This document shows, in pieces, positions 43,898 through 53,566 of a stretch of DNA of 64,000 bases. The translations under genes and the position numbers were made by a program. Origin of the DNA: Rhodococcus erythropolis NBRC 15567. Its GTDB lineage: Bacteria > Actinomycetota > Actinomycetes > Mycobacteriales > Mycobacteriaceae. The notes under the pieces were generated by a model, which was given only the letters and a program-made list of their open reading frames with translations, searched no databases and was not told where the DNA came from. The stretch lies in assembly GCF_001552595.1 (NCBI RefSeq), contig NZ_BCRM01000001.1, forward strand, positions 682,001 through 746,000. Reading direction: 5' to 3'. Each line of letters starts with the position of its first letter. Position 1 is the stretch's first letter.

Positions 43898-45169
43898 ATG
43901 AAAAAAGTGTGGTTGGTCTGGGGTGTCGGTGTTTTTGCCTACGTGATCGCCGTGCTTCACCGCACTTCGTTCGGTGTCTCGGGTCTGTCTGCTGCTGATC
44001 GGTTCTCGATCTCGCCCAGCGTTCTGTCGAGCTTCGTCGTGCTGCAGATCGTCGTGTACGCCGGTATGCAGATTCCGGCGGGAGTTCTCCTTGACCGCTA
44101 CGGTTCGCGGATCATGATCGCAGTCGGTGCGTTCATCATGATGTCCGCGCAGTTGGCTCTCGCCTTCACCGAATCGCTGCCCGTCGCGATCGGTGCACGT
44201 ATTGCCGTCGGTGCCGGGGATGCACTCACCTTCATCTCGGTGTTGCGGTTGGTACCGCAGTGGTTCCCGCCCCGGCAGGTGCCGTTGGTCTCGCAGTTCA
44301 CGGGCATCCTCGGTCAGCTGGGCCAGGTGATGTCTGCGCTTCCGTTCATGTTGCTGTTGTCCGGACCGGGCTGGACTTTTGCCTACGGCAGCGCTGCCGC
44401 CGTCGGACTGTTGGCGTTTGCACTGGCGTTGAGTGTCATCCGCGACGCGCCTCCCGGTGCCGACGTGGTCGCCGTGCCGGCCGGCGCCAAGGAGATCGGG
44501 CGACAGATCAAGACGGTGTGGATGCGGCCCGGCACCCGCCTCGGGTTCTTCAGCCACATGGGGACTCAGTTCTCGATCACGACGTTCGCGCTGCTGTGGG
44601 GCGTGCCGTATCTGAAATCGGCTCAGGGCCTCGATTCCGCGACCGTCGGCTCGCTGCTGACGCTGTCGGTCATCTCGGCAATCGTGGCCGGTCCGATACT
44701 CGGCATTCTCACCGGTCGCTATCCCATGCGTCGATCGTGGTTGGTTCTCACCATCATGGTCGCCAGCGCGCTCATGTGGACGATCGTGCTTTCACGAAGC
44801 GAACCGTCTCCGCTCTGGTTGTTGACGATCCTGGTGGTCGTCATCTCGGTGGGTGGGCCGGGTTCGGTGATCGGCTTCGACTACGCGCGTACGTCCAACC
44901 CGAGTTCGGCGATGGGCACCGCACAGGGCATGGTCAACATCGGTGGATTCCTCGCTTCCCTCATCGTGATTCAAGTGATGGGCGTAATCCTCGGACACAT
45001 GGGCGGGTACACGTTCGACGGATTCCGCGTCGCCTGGATGGTGCAATATCCGGTCTGGATTCTCGGCATCGTCGGTGTGCTCGTCACCCGAGGCAAAGCC
45101 CGGCGAGCCCTCGCGGCAGAAGGCGTACACGTACGGCCGATTCGCGAAGTCATTCGTCGCAACAAATAA
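43898..45169 (+). CDS. MFS transporter
   Basis: A 423-residue membrane protein with about 12 predicted helices. It starts MKKVWLVWGVGVFAYVIAVL. Motif A occurs in VLLDRYGSRIMIAVGAF. No substrate family was recognised; nitrate/nitrite-like or sugar-phosphate-like antiporters share the fold. The neighbours give no clear hint. Confidence 0.88.
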   Translation: MKKVWLVWGVGVFAYVIAVLHRTSFGVSGLSAADRFSISPSVLSSFVVLQIVVYAGMQIPAGVLLDRYGSRIMIAVGAFIMMSAQLALAFTESLPVAIGARIAVGAGDALTFISVLRLVPQWFPPRQVPLVSQFTGILGQLGQVMSALPFMLLLSGPGWTFAYGSAAAVGLLAFALALSVIRDAPPGADVVAVPAGAKEIGRQIKTVWMRPGTRLGFFSHMGTQFSITTFALLWGVPYLKSAQGLDSATVGSLLTLSVISAIVAGPILGILTGRYPMRRSWLVLTIMVASALMWTIVLSRSEPSPLWLLTILVVVISVGGPGSVIGFDYARTSNPSSAMGTAQGMVNIGGFLASLIVIQVMGVILGHMGGYTFDGFRVAWMVQYPVWILGIVGVLVTRGKARRALAAEGVHVRPIREVIRRNK

Positions 45170-45239
45170 CTCGATCGCATCGGGTAATTCATCCCCTGCG
45201 GGTGAGGTTCCCAAGCGTCCGAGCCACCAGGCTTGATGG

Positions 45240-45668
45240 ATGAACGACGCAATGAACATCGGACCGGTCGAGCTCGTGGTGCTGGCATTCCCAGGTTCCA
45301 CTGTGGATCCTGAAGCCGTCGCCGCGCTGCAAAACGTGGTGGAACGAGGTTTTGTCACCCTGCTCGACCTCGTGTACATCGCCAAGGACGCCGACGGACA
45401 GGTGTCACAGATCGACGTCGACGAAGATCTCACAGAGATCGGACTGGCGATTCTGTCCATCGAAGCCAAGGCATTGATCAGTGACGAGGATCTGGACGTG
45501 GTCCGTGAGTCACTCGAACCAGGAACGTCCGCCGCAGTCATCGTCTACGAGCAGACGTGGGCGCGTGAGCTCGCGTCGACGGTTCGCGGCGGCGGCGGCG
45601 ATGTAGTGCTTCACGTTCAGGTACCGCGCGAGGTAGTCGTCGCAGCGGTCGAAGCAGCATTTCAGTAG
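45240..45668 (+). CDS. DUF6325-family protein
   Basis: A 142-residue cytosolic protein with repeated alpha/beta units (VELVVLAFPGSTVDPEAVAAL, then GFVTLLDLVYIAKDADG, and SSAAVIVYEQTWAREL-like text). It is 24 bp before a SHOCT-domain gene, an arrangement found often in actinobacteria. Function is unknown; a stress or membrane-related role is only guessed from that pairing. Confidence 0.75.
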   Translation: MNDAMNIGPVELVVLAFPGSTVDPEAVAALQNVVERGFVTLLDLVYIAKDADGQVSQIDVDEDLTEIGLAILSIEAKALISDEDLDVVRESLEPGTSAAVIVYEQTWARELASTVRGGGGDVVLHVQVPREVVVAAVEAAFQ

Positions 45669-45692
45669 CGACAATTACCCAAGGAGTTCGGC

Positions 45693-46013
45693 ATGGTTTT
45701 TCGAGGTGGACGCAGAGGGCGGCCGGGGTTGCTCGGCACGGTGGCGCGCACTGCGGTAGTGGCTGGAACCGCAAAAGCGACGTCCAACGCCATGGATCGA
45801 CGGAGTCAACGGAAGGCCAGCGAGCAGCAGCAGGAATACCAGCAGGAGTACCAGCAGCAACAGCCGCCGCCGCAGGTCGCACCCGTGCAGTCCGTTCCCC
45901 CTTCTGGCGCGGACGATCTGGTCTCCAAGCTGCAGGAGCTGGGTCAGCTTCATCAGTCCGGCGTGTTGACCGACGCGGAGTTCGCCGCGGCAAAGTCGCA
46001 GTTGCTGAGCTAG
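45693..46013 (+). CDS. SHOCT-domain protein
   Basis: A 106-residue protein. A basic, Gly/Arg-rich N-terminus precedes a Gln/Pro-rich linker (QQQEYQQEYQQQQ). The C-terminal SHOCT motif is LVSKLQELGQLHQSGVLTDAEF. The SHOCT module mediates oligomerisation. It follows the DUF6325 gene by 24 bp with a clear AAGGAG site. Confidence 0.8.
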   Translation: MVFRGGRRGRPGLLGTVARTAVVAGTAKATSNAMDRRSQRKASEQQQEYQQEYQQQQPPPQVAPVQSVPPSGADDLVSKLQELGQLHQSGVLTDAEFAAAKSQLLS

Positions 46014-46081
46014 TGCCTGCTGGTTCTTGAAGCCTTGAACGGGTTTACCACACTGGACAATTGAGCATGAAAGGCTGATCT

Positions 46082-47989
46082 ATGATCGACCCACGCGCAG
46101 CATCGGCCGCAATCGAAGCGGCGAACTCCCGAGTCACCGAGACCCTGCCGTTCTCCGACAAGACCGATTTCACCGATGCCGAGCGCGGGTTCATCGGCGC
46201 GCTCGATCCCGGCGTGGTAACCGGACCCGACGGAAAAGTGCTGTGGGACAACGACTCGTACTCATTCCTGGATGAAGAGTGCCCGCCGACCGTCAATCCG
46301 AGCTTGTGGCGTCAATCGAGGTTGGTGGCCAAGCAAGGACTATTTGCGGTGACGGATTCGATCTATCAGATACGCGGCCTCGATCTGTCGAATATGACCC
46401 TTATCGAGGGGGAGAGCGGGATCATCGTCATCGATCCACTGATTTCTCGGGAAACCGCGGCCGCCGGTCTTGCGTTGTATCGGGCGCATCGTGGTGATCG
46501 ACCGGTTGTCGCGGTGATCTACACGCATTCGCATATCGACCATTTCGGTGGGGTCAAGGGGGTGACCACCGACGACGACGTCGCTGCCGGGCGATGCGTG
46601 ATCTTTGCGCCAACGGGGTTCGTAGAGCATGCCGTCGAGGAAAACGTCTATGCGGGAACGGCAATGGCTCGACGTGCGGCATACATGTACGGGGCGGCAT
46701 TGCCTCGAGGTCCTCGAGGTGGCGTCGGTGCAGGATTGGGCCAGACCACCTCCACCGGTACACCGACGCTGATTTCACCGACGGTGTCGATCTCGAAGAC
46801 TGGTCATACAGAGACGATCGACGGCGTTCGGATCGAGTTCCAGATGACCCCAGGCACCGAGGCGCCGTCCGAGATGAACTTCTACTTCCCGGACTTTCGC
46901 GCACTGTGCATGGCGGAGAACGCAACTCATAATCTGCACAACCTGCTCACACTTCGTGGAGCGTTGGTGCGAGATCCGCATGTGTGGTCGGCGTACCTGA
47001 CCGAATCGATCAATCGCTACGCCTCACGATCCGATGTCGTGTTTGCATCCCACCATTGGCCGACGTGGGGGACCGAACGGCTCACCGAGTTCATGTCATT
47101 GCAGCGCGATCTCTACGGGTACCTTCACGATCAGACACTTCGTCGAATCAATCAGGGGTGGACCGGTCTAGAGATCGCCGAATCCATCGAACTGCCAGCC
47201 GCCTTGGCGCAGGCGTGGCACACACACGGGTACTACGGTTCCGTCAGTCACAACGTCAAAGCCATCTACCAGCGCTACATGGGATGGTTCGACGGCAACC
47301 CAGCGCACCTGTGGGAGCATCCACCCGTCGAATCGGCCAAGCGTCACGTGGAGTTCATGGGCGGATCGGCAGAGGTGCTCCGAAAAGCTCGGGAATCGTA
47401 CGAGAGCGGAGACTTTCGGTGGGTCGCGCATGTGGTGAACTACGTCATCTTTGCTGAACCGGACAACGCGGAGGCCAAGACCCTGCAGGCCGATACCTTC
47501 GAGCAACTCGGGTACGGCGCAGAGAACGGCACCTGGCGAAACTTCTACCTCACGGGTGCATACGAACTGCGCAACGGTTCGGTGGGTACGCCCACAGTTG
47601 CTGCAGCTCCTGATATCACCGCAGCGTTGTCGGTGAAGCAGGTGTTCGACGCTGTGTCGCTCCGCGTGGACGGAGTGAGTGCAGCGAATTCCCACATCGT
47701 CATCGATTGGAACATCACCGACGAAAACATCGTGCACCGAACGGAACTGAGCAACGGAGTGCTGATCCATTTCGACGTGGAAGGTGGGTCTGCAGATGCT
47801 GGGTCTGTGGATGCGACGTTCAGTTTGAGTCGTCTCGGCTTACTCGGTGTGCTGCTCGGTGGTGCGGACCTGGGCGCCGAGATTGCGAATGGCAGTATCA
47901 CGGTGGCCGGCGACCCGGCGAAGCTCGCAGAACTTGCGGGGCACCTCGACGAGCCTGATCCGAACTTTGCGATAGTCACGCCGACGTAG
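46082..47989 (+). CDS. Alkyl sulfatase (SdsA1-like metallo-beta-lactamase fold)
   Basis: A 635-residue protein with the zinc-binding HxHxDH motif in THSHIDHFGGVKG and further ligands in EAPSEMNFYFPDFRALCMAEN. A middle helical dimerisation region follows (RYMGWFDGNPAHLWEHPP), then a C-terminal SCP2-like domain that binds the alkyl tail. It cleaves primary alkyl sulfates to alcohol and sulfate. No signal peptide is seen, so it is probably cytosolic. Confidence 0.93.
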   Translation: MIDPRAASAAIEAANSRVTETLPFSDKTDFTDAERGFIGALDPGVVTGPDGKVLWDNDSYSFLDEECPPTVNPSLWRQSRLVAKQGLFAVTDSIYQIRGLDLSNMTLIEGESGIIVIDPLISRETAAAGLALYRAHRGDRPVVAVIYTHSHIDHFGGVKGVTTDDDVAAGRCVIFAPTGFVEHAVEENVYAGTAMARRAAYMYGAALPRGPRGGVGAGLGQTTSTGTPTLISPTVSISKTGHTETIDGVRIEFQMTPGTEAPSEMNFYFPDFRALCMAENATHNLHNLLTLRGALVRDPHVWSAYLTESINRYASRSDVVFASHHWPTWGTERLTEFMSLQRDLYGYLHDQTLRRINQGWTGLEIAESIELPAALAQAWHTHGYYGSVSHNVKAIYQRYMGWFDGNPAHLWEHPPVESAKRHVEFMGGSAEVLRKARESYESGDFRWVAHVVNYVIFAEPDNAEAKTLQADTFEQLGYGAENGTWRNFYLTGAYELRNGSVGTPTVAAAPDITAALSVKQVFDAVSLRVDGVSAANSHIVIDWNITDENIVHRTELSNGVLIHFDVEGGSADAGSVDATFSLSRLGLLGVLLGGADLGAEIANGSITVAGDPAKLAELAGHLDEPDPNFAIVTPT

Positions 47990-48074
47990 CAGCGTGTGGC
48001 AGTTGAATGAGGCTGTATTTCAACGAGTCTCGAGTTCTGGGCGCTCGTGAAGTTGTCCGTTTTGTCTCTGGTTA

Positions 48075-48090
48075 TCGAAAGTGTGTTCGA
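48075..48090 (+). promoter_or_regulatory. LexA-like SOS box upstream of second HNH gene
   Basis: TCGAAAGTGTGTTCGA matches TCGAAC-N4-GTTCGA at 11 of 12 fixed bases and lies 13 bp before the ATG at 48104. Its spacing to the start codon closely matches that of the HNH gene at 707-2203. Confidence 0.72.
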
Positions 48091-48103
48091 TTAAACTTTC
48101 GGT

Positions 48104-49342
48104 ATGAACAGTCGGGAAGCGTGGCAGCTGGATGGTGAGGACCTCAAGAGTGAGGTTCTCGATCTGGTGCGCGCCCGGCACGAGTTGCAGTCGCGGATGG
48201 TGATGCTGATCGTGGAGATGTTTTCCCGTGAGGTTCTCGGCGGGAAGGGTTTTCGGGCGATCGCGCAGTGGTTGCACGGTTCGACGAATCTGGAGATCGG
48301 TGAGTGCAGTCTGCTGGTCGGGTTGGCGCGGTTGTTGATGCTCGAACCCGTTGTGGGCGATGCGTTTCACCGTGGCGATGTGGATGCGTTGAAAGCCCGG
48401 CAGGTGGCGTCGTTTTGTCAGCATCCGCCCAAGAACATGACCCTGGCGGATGTGGATAAGGCCCGCGGGATTCTGCTCGGGTTGGCGTCGAAGAACATCG
48501 CGGATTGTGATGCGGTGCGGGCAGCGATTCGGCGGATCGAGAAGCAGTACGGAAAACGCGAGGATGGCGTTCCGGTCGGGGAAGATTCGGAGCGGAATGA
48601 GTTCTACGCCTCGAAAGGCTTGTACGGGCGGGTGACTGTGAAGGGCGACCTAGATGCTGTGAACGGGGCGCGGTTGATCACGTTGTTGTCGAGTTTGTCG
48701 GCGCCGACGCCGGAGAAGGATGGCGTGAAGGACACCCGTACTCCGGCGCTACGGCGGGCGGACGGGTTTTGCGAATTGTTGCGCCGGTACGAGCGGGCGG
48801 GGTTGGGTCCGATCGAGGGCGGGGTGAAACCACACATCACGGTCACCGCATCGGCGAAAGACATGACGGACCTTAAAGTTCTGAAAGACCTGTTGCCGTC
48901 CACCGAGGAGCTGGGATTTGCGTGGACGGATTGGGTAGGGCCGATCAGTCTCGACACTGCCCGGATGCTGGCGTGCGACTGCACCGTCACCCGGATCCTC
49001 CTGGACGAGAACGGTGTTCCGCTCGTCTGCGGTAAGGAAGCGAGAACGGCGACGGTGCCGCAGCGGCGGGCGTTGGCGGTTCGTGATGGCGGGTGTGCAT
49101 TTCCGGGGTGTGGGACTCCGTCGGGGTGGTGCGATGCCCATCATATTGTTCACTGGGGTGATGGTGGCCCAACAGATCTCGACAACCTGATCTTGTTGTG
49201 TGGTCATCACCACCGGACGGTGCACCACACCGAGTGGCGGGTGGAGATCGGCCCGGATCGGAAGACGGTGTTCTATCCGCCGATGTCGATCGATCCGTAT
49301 CAGCAGCCGATCGGCGGGAACAGCCCACCGACAGCAGCCTGA
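48104..49342 (+). CDS. DUF222 / HNH endonuclease domain protein (13E12 family)
   Basis: A 412-residue protein. An N-terminal DUF222 domain occupies about residues 20-290. The C-terminal HNH domain is canonical: CAFPGCGTPSGWCDAHHIVHW, then GGPTDLDNLILLCGHHHRTVHH. The LexA-like box implies SOS induction. It is a paralogue of the HNH protein at 707-2203, but its HNH domain is better preserved. A strong hairpin terminator follows. Confidence 0.92.
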   Translation: MNSREAWQLDGEDLKSEVLDLVRARHELQSRMVMLIVEMFSREVLGGKGFRAIAQWLHGSTNLEIGECSLLVGLARLLMLEPVVGDAFHRGDVDALKARQVASFCQHPPKNMTLADVDKARGILLGLASKNIADCDAVRAAIRRIEKQYGKREDGVPVGEDSERNEFYASKGLYGRVTVKGDLDAVNGARLITLLSSLSAPTPEKDGVKDTRTPALRRADGFCELLRRYERAGLGPIEGGVKPHITVTASAKDMTDLKVLKDLLPSTEELGFAWTDWVGPISLDTARMLACDCTVTRILLDENGVPLVCGKEARTATVPQRRALAVRDGGCAFPGCGTPSGWCDAHHIVHWGDGGPTDLDNLILLCGHHHRTVHHTEWRVEIGPDRKTVFYPPMSIDPYQQPIGGNSPPTAA

Positions 49343-49360
49343 AGTGAAATAACTCGAGAC

Positions 49361-49395
49361 GCGAGCACCGGGCACAACCATGCCCCGGTGCTCGC
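49361..49395. terminator. Bidirectional intrinsic terminator
   Basis: A perfect 12-bp stem, GCGAGCACCGGG with CCCGGTGCTCGC, encloses an 11-base loop between the converging HNH and EEP genes. Confidence 0.8.
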
Positions 49396-49411
49396 TCAAT
49401 CCAGGATTTAG

Positions 49412-50407
49412 TCAAGACAACGTGATGTCGGCAATCAGGCCGTGGTGATCGGATCCCTTGATCTCGATCCGTTCCAAGGATGTCGCCACGGCGCCTTTGG
49501 TGATTATGTGGTCGATACCGACCACCGCCGGATACCACTTGTCGGTCGGGTACGTCGGGATCAGGCCGGAACCCAATTGATCGGCGGCGCTGGTGTATCC
49601 GTTGCTGAGGAGATTCCGGAACTGTTTGTTCGAGTACGACGCATTGAAATCGCCGCTGACTATCACATTGTCCATCCCGGCGACTTCGTCCATGTAAGAC
49701 CCAAGCTTCTGCTGCTCGGCCGCCCACACCGAAGCCGGCGAGATGTACGCAGGTGCCGGATGCACGGCGAACAATGTGACTGGCTGCGCCAAGCCGACAT
49801 TCAGCTCTGCGGACAGCGTTTCGGGTGAGAACCCGTCGAGGCTACGTGGATTGGAGAGAGGAAAGCGACTGTAGATTCCGGCCCCGCCACCGCCGTCGGC
49901 GTAGGGGATCAGGAACTGGTGGCTCAGAACCTCTTCAAGCCCGGCGGCTTCGAGCGCCTCGGCTTCCTGGTACGTCAACTCCTGGACCGTCACCACGTCG
50001 ACGTTGCGTTCGCGGACCATCGCCACAAGCGACTCCGGATCCGCTGCACCGACCATCAAGTTGGCCTGCATCAACCGAATCGATGGACCGTTCGCAGACG
50101 TCGACTCCCCAGTTCCGCCGATGTACAGCGGGCTCACAGACCATCCGAACAGTGCAAGGACGACAAGGGATGCGGCACATACGATCCACTGAAGCCCGAT
50201 ACCCGAGACGACGGCACCGATCAGCGGAGCAATCATCAACAAGGGTGCCACTGACGCCAGAACGATCACGATGTTGTGATCGACGTCCAGCTGAGTTGCG
50301 ATCAAGGCAACCAAACCCGTCACGATTCCGGCCACACCAACCACGGCCGAAAGGCGGCGAAGAACCAGTCGACGAGGGGTCACGGTATCGGGTTGCATGA
50401 CATCCAT
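49412..50407 (-). CDS. Membrane-anchored endonuclease/exonuclease/phosphatase-family protein
   Basis: A 331-residue protein starting MDVMQPDTVTPRRLVLRRLS (start uncertain; longer frames overlap prpR). Three N-terminal hydrophobic segments (about residues 15-100) anchor it. The EEP domain follows, with IRLMQANLMVGA, VVTVQELTYQE, VSGDFNASYSN and GSDHHGLIADI, the usual metal and catalytic residues. It would act outside the membrane on phosphodiesters; the substrate is unknown. Confidence 0.85.
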   Translation of the reverse strand: MDVMQPDTVTPRRLVLRRLSAVVGVAGIVTGLVALIATQLDVDHNIVIVLASVAPLLMIAPLIGAVVSGIGLQWIVCAASLVVLALFGWSVSPLYIGGTGESTSANGPSIRLMQANLMVGAADPESLVAMVRERNVDVVTVQELTYQEAEALEAAGLEEVLSHQFLIPYADGGGGAGIYSRFPLSNPRSLDGFSPETLSAELNVGLAQPVTLFAVHPAPAYISPASVWAAEQQKLGSYMDEVAGMDNVIVSGDFNASYSNKQFRNLLSNGYTSAADQLGSGLIPTYPTDKWYPAVVGIDHIITKGAVATSLERIEIKGSDHHGLIADITLS

Positions 50408-50474
50408 CGAAGCAGAAAGGCGCCGTAGCTCCGGGGAAGCGCAGGTGGAGTCGGTGCGCCCTATTGTTTGCGCC

Positions 50475-51896
50475 CTACTGTTGCGGATACGGCAGATGGC
50501 TGCTGCTGTTCTGACTGACGGAGATCGAGCGGCCGAGTTGGGGGAAGGCGCGTTGAGAGCACGCCGGTCTGTCACAGACTTTGCACCCCGCGCCGATCGG
50601 CACGATGGTCGCGGGGTCGTCCGTCTGGATTCCGTGGGAGTAGACCATGCGATCGGCGTAGCCGATGTCGCAACCGAGTCCGACGGCGAAGTTCCGCTCG
50701 GGGGCGAGGTACCCGAGCCCGCCGCTGTGGGTAGTGCGCGCCACCCAGAGGTATGTCCGGCCGTCGGGCATCTTCGCGACCTGGGTGAGGATGCGCCCTG
50801 GGCTCGCGAACGCCTCGTGGATGACCCACAGCGGGCAACTGCCGCCGACTCTGGAGAAGTGAAAAGCGGTAGCGGACTGTCTCTTCGAGATGTTTCCGGC
50901 GCGATCGGTTCTGACGAAGAAGAAGGGAATGCCGCGCTGGCCGTGCCGTTGGAGTGTGGACAACCGGTGGCAGACGGTCTCGAAGCCGACCTCGAACTTG
51001 AGGCTCAGCAGATCGATGTCGTATCGCAAGGCCTCAGCGGATTCCAGGAATTGGGTGTACGGCAGTAGTAGCGCGCCGGCGAAGTAATGCGCGAGTCCGA
51101 TGCGGGCGAGAGCTGCGGATTCGGCACTCAATGATTCATCCTCGGCGACAAGAGAATCGATCACGTCGGCTTGGGTGAAGAAGGCCAACTGCATCGCGAT
51201 CTGGAACGCGCGTTGCCCTGCCGACAGACGACGGGCGAGGGTGAGTACCGACTTGTCCGGATCGTAGAAACGCTTGGGGCCGAGCTTGTCTGGTTCGTCG
51301 GTACGGATCGTCACGGTGACGCCGTGCTGATCGCGAAGTAGTCGTGCCAGTTGCAAATCCACTGCGCCAACGGACAATCCGTTGTCCACGAACATCTGCT
51401 CGGCAGCGTCGTCCAGAACGGCGATGTGATTCTTTCGGTCGTAGAAGAAGTCCCGAACCTCCTCGTATGGCATGGGTACGAGCGACACATCAGATGCGGC
51501 CTCGCCGGACAATTGCGTCGAGAACTGGTCCAACTGCTCGGTTGCGGCGTGCAAACGACGGTGCAACATCACGAGGGTGCGTCCGACCGCGGGCATTCGG
51601 GCCACCAATTCGTCCACCTCGGCCAGCGATACGTCCCCGGATTCCGAGGTTTCGGCCAAGGCGTGATGAACGTCAGCCACGAGGCGTGCGTCGGAATCGG
51701 AGGCGAAGAATTGCACGTCGAGATCGAACTCGGCGTTGAGCTTGAGAAGGACGGGGACCGTCAGCGGTCGTTGATCGTTCTCTAGTTGATTGACATAGCT
51801 GGGGGAGAGTTCGAGTGCCTTCGCCAGTGCGGACTGTGACAGGTTTCGTTCTTCCCGCAGCCGTCGCAGCCGCGCTCCCGCGTACATCTTCTTCAT
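50475..51896 (-). CDS. prpR: PrpR-type XRE/ScfR transcriptional regulator of the methylcitrate cycle
   Basis: A 473-residue regulator. An N-terminal XRE helix-turn-helix (LRRLREERNLSQSALAKALEL, then SPSYVNQLEN) precedes an IrrE/DUF955-like region and a DUF2083 C-terminal domain. The C-terminus has cysteines in GAGCKVCDRPACSQRAFP, which fit the Fe-S cluster of mycobacterial PrpR. It is divergent from prpD, so it probably activates prpDBC and senses propionyl-CoA. RamB is the close alternative; position favours PrpR. Confidence 0.92.
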   Translation of the reverse strand: MKKMYAGARLRRLREERNLSQSALAKALELSPSYVNQLENDQRPLTVPVLLKLNAEFDLDVQFFASDSDARLVADVHHALAETSESGDVSLAEVDELVARMPAVGRTLVMLHRRLHAATEQLDQFSTQLSGEAASDVSLVPMPYEEVRDFFYDRKNHIAVLDDAAEQMFVDNGLSVGAVDLQLARLLRDQHGVTVTIRTDEPDKLGPKRFYDPDKSVLTLARRLSAGQRAFQIAMQLAFFTQADVIDSLVAEDESLSAESAALARIGLAHYFAGALLLPYTQFLESAEALRYDIDLLSLKFEVGFETVCHRLSTLQRHGQRGIPFFFVRTDRAGNISKRQSATAFHFSRVGGSCPLWVIHEAFASPGRILTQVAKMPDGRTYLWVARTTHSGGLGYLAPERNFAVGLGCDIGYADRMVYSHGIQTDDPATIVPIGAGCKVCDRPACSQRAFPQLGRSISVSQNSSSHLPYPQQ

Positions 51897-51939
51897 CGAA
51901 TCTCCTCGGTGCCGATCGCGTTCACCCTACCGAGGAGCC

Positions 51940-51992
51940 ATTCGCAACATTCGCAAGATTGCAGGATTGTTATTGCACAAATAGGCAATTGC
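51940..51992. promoter_or_regulatory. Candidate PrpR-type sites between prpR and prpD
   Basis: ATTCGCAA occurs twice with 9-bp phasing (51940-51947, 51949-51956), then ATTGCA at 51958-51963 and 51972-51977, and a perfect GCAATTGC palindrome at 51985-51992. These TTCGCAA/TTGCA elements resemble RamB/PrpR-type sites. Confidence 0.55.
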
Positions 51993-52063
51993 GAGGGCCT
52001 ATCCCGAGGTGAACGAGCTGCGTAGCGTGCAAATAGATACCGAAGCACGTGAGAAGAGGATCG

Positions 52064-53566
52064 ATGAAGACGCATCTCGTACGCACCCACCGCTCTGCCG
52101 AAGAGTTCCCCAAGGAAGACCACCTCGCGTGGAAGATCGCGGAAGTTGCGACGGATTCCGTCGAGGTCACCGACGCCACGTCCGACATGATCGTCAACCG
52201 GATAATCGACAACGCGGCAGTTGCCGCAGCTTCCCTGGTGCGCCGCCCCGTAGTGAATGCGCGTGCACAGGCGCAGTCACATCCGTACACGCCCGGGTCC
52301 ACCGTGTTCGGTATCTCGGGTACTTTCTCGCCCGAGTGGGCCGCCTGGGCGAACGGCGTCGCGGTTCGTGAACTCGACTTCCACGACACGTTCCTCGCCG
52401 CCGAGTACTCGCACCCCGGTGACAACATCCCGCCGATCCTTGCCGTCGCTCAGCACACCGGCCGTGACGGTAAGGACCTGATTCGTGGTCTCGCAACCGG
52501 CTACGAGATCCAGATCGACCTGGTTCGGGCTATCTGTCTGCACGAGCACAAGATCGACCACGTCGCACACCTCGGCCCCTCGGCTGCGGCAGGTATCGGA
52601 ACCTTGCTCGGCCTGGGCACCGAGACGGTCTACCAGGCAATCGGCCAGGCGCTGCACCTCACGACGGCTACACGGCAGTCCCGCAAGGGCGAGATCTCCA
52701 GCTGGAAGGCCTACGCGCCCGCGCTGGCCGGCAAGGTTGCCGTCGAGGCAGTCGACCGTGCGATGCGCGGTGAAGGTGCGCCGTCACCGATCTGGGAAGG
52801 CGAAGACGGCGTGATCGCCTGGCTGCTCGGTGGCCCGGACAAGGAGTACCACGTTCCGCTTCCAGGTTCTGGTGAGGCGAAGCGCGCCATCCTCGACTCG
52901 TACACCAAGGAACACTCCGCGGAGTACCAGAGCCAGGCGCCGATCGACCTCGCTCGCCGGATGCGTTCTCGCGTCGGTGATCTCGACCAGATCGCCTCGA
53001 TCGTCTTGCATACCAGTCACCACACCCACGTCGTGATCGGCACCGGTTCCGGCGATCCGCAGAAGTTCGACCCCACCGCATCGCGTGAAACTCTCGACCA
53101 CTCGGTGATGTACATCTTTGCCGTTGCGCTGCAGGACGGTACGTGGCACCACGAGCATTCCTACGCGCCAGAGCGTGCACAGCGCCCCGACACGATCGAG
53201 CTGTGGAACAAGATCTCCACGCGCGAAGATCCCGAATGGACACGCCGTTACCACTCGACGGATCCGGACGAGAAGGCTTTCGGTGCTCGCGCCGAGATCA
53301 CCTTGAAGAGCGGCGAGGTCATCGTCGACGAGCTTGCGGTGGCTGATGCGCACCCGCTCGGCGCACGTCCGTTCGCTCGCGATCAGTACGTCGCGAAGTT
53401 CCGCACCCTCGCCGAGGGCGTCATCGAGCCGAGCGAACAGGACCGCTTCCTCGACGCGGCGCAGCGCACCGCCGAATTGAAGGCAGGCGAACTGGATCAG
53501 CTGACCTTCACCGTTTCCGAAGACGTTCTCGCTCGGGCTCCCAAGGTCGCCAAGGGACTCTTCTGA
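52064..53566 (+). CDS. prpD: 2-Methylcitrate dehydratase PrpD
   Basis: A 500-residue MmgE/PrpD-family enzyme. ATG at 52064 follows AGAAGAGG; an upstream GTG is poorer. Motifs are [50 protein letters not shown] and [19 protein letters not shown]. It converts 2-methylcitrate to 2-methyl-cis-aconitate or 2-methylisocitrate in propionyl-CoA oxidation. prpB follows, overlapping by one base. Confidence 0.95.
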   Translation: MKTHLVRTHRSAEEFPKEDHLAWKIAEVATDSVEVTDATSDMIVNRIIDNAAVAAASLVRRPVVNARAQAQSHPYTPGSTVFGISGTFSPEWAAWANGVAVRELDFHDTFLAAEYSHPGDNIPPILAVAQHTGRDGKDLIRGLATGYEIQIDLVRAICLHEHKIDHVAHLGPSAAAGIGTLLGLGTETVYQAIGQALHLTTATRQSRKGEISSWKAYAPALAGKVAVEAVDRAMRGEGAPSPIWEGEDGVIAWLLGGPDKEYHVPLPGSGEAKRAILDSYTKEHSAEYQSQAPIDLARRMRSRVGDLDQIASIVLHTSHHTHVVIGTGSGDPQKFDPTASRETLDHSVMYIFAVALQDGTWHHEHSYAPERAQRPDTIELWNKISTREDPEWTRRYHSTDPDEKAFGARAEITLKSGEVIVDELAVADAHPLGARPFARDQYVAKFRTLAEGVIEPSEQDRFLDAAQRTAELKAGELDQLTFTVSEDVLARAPKVAKGLF

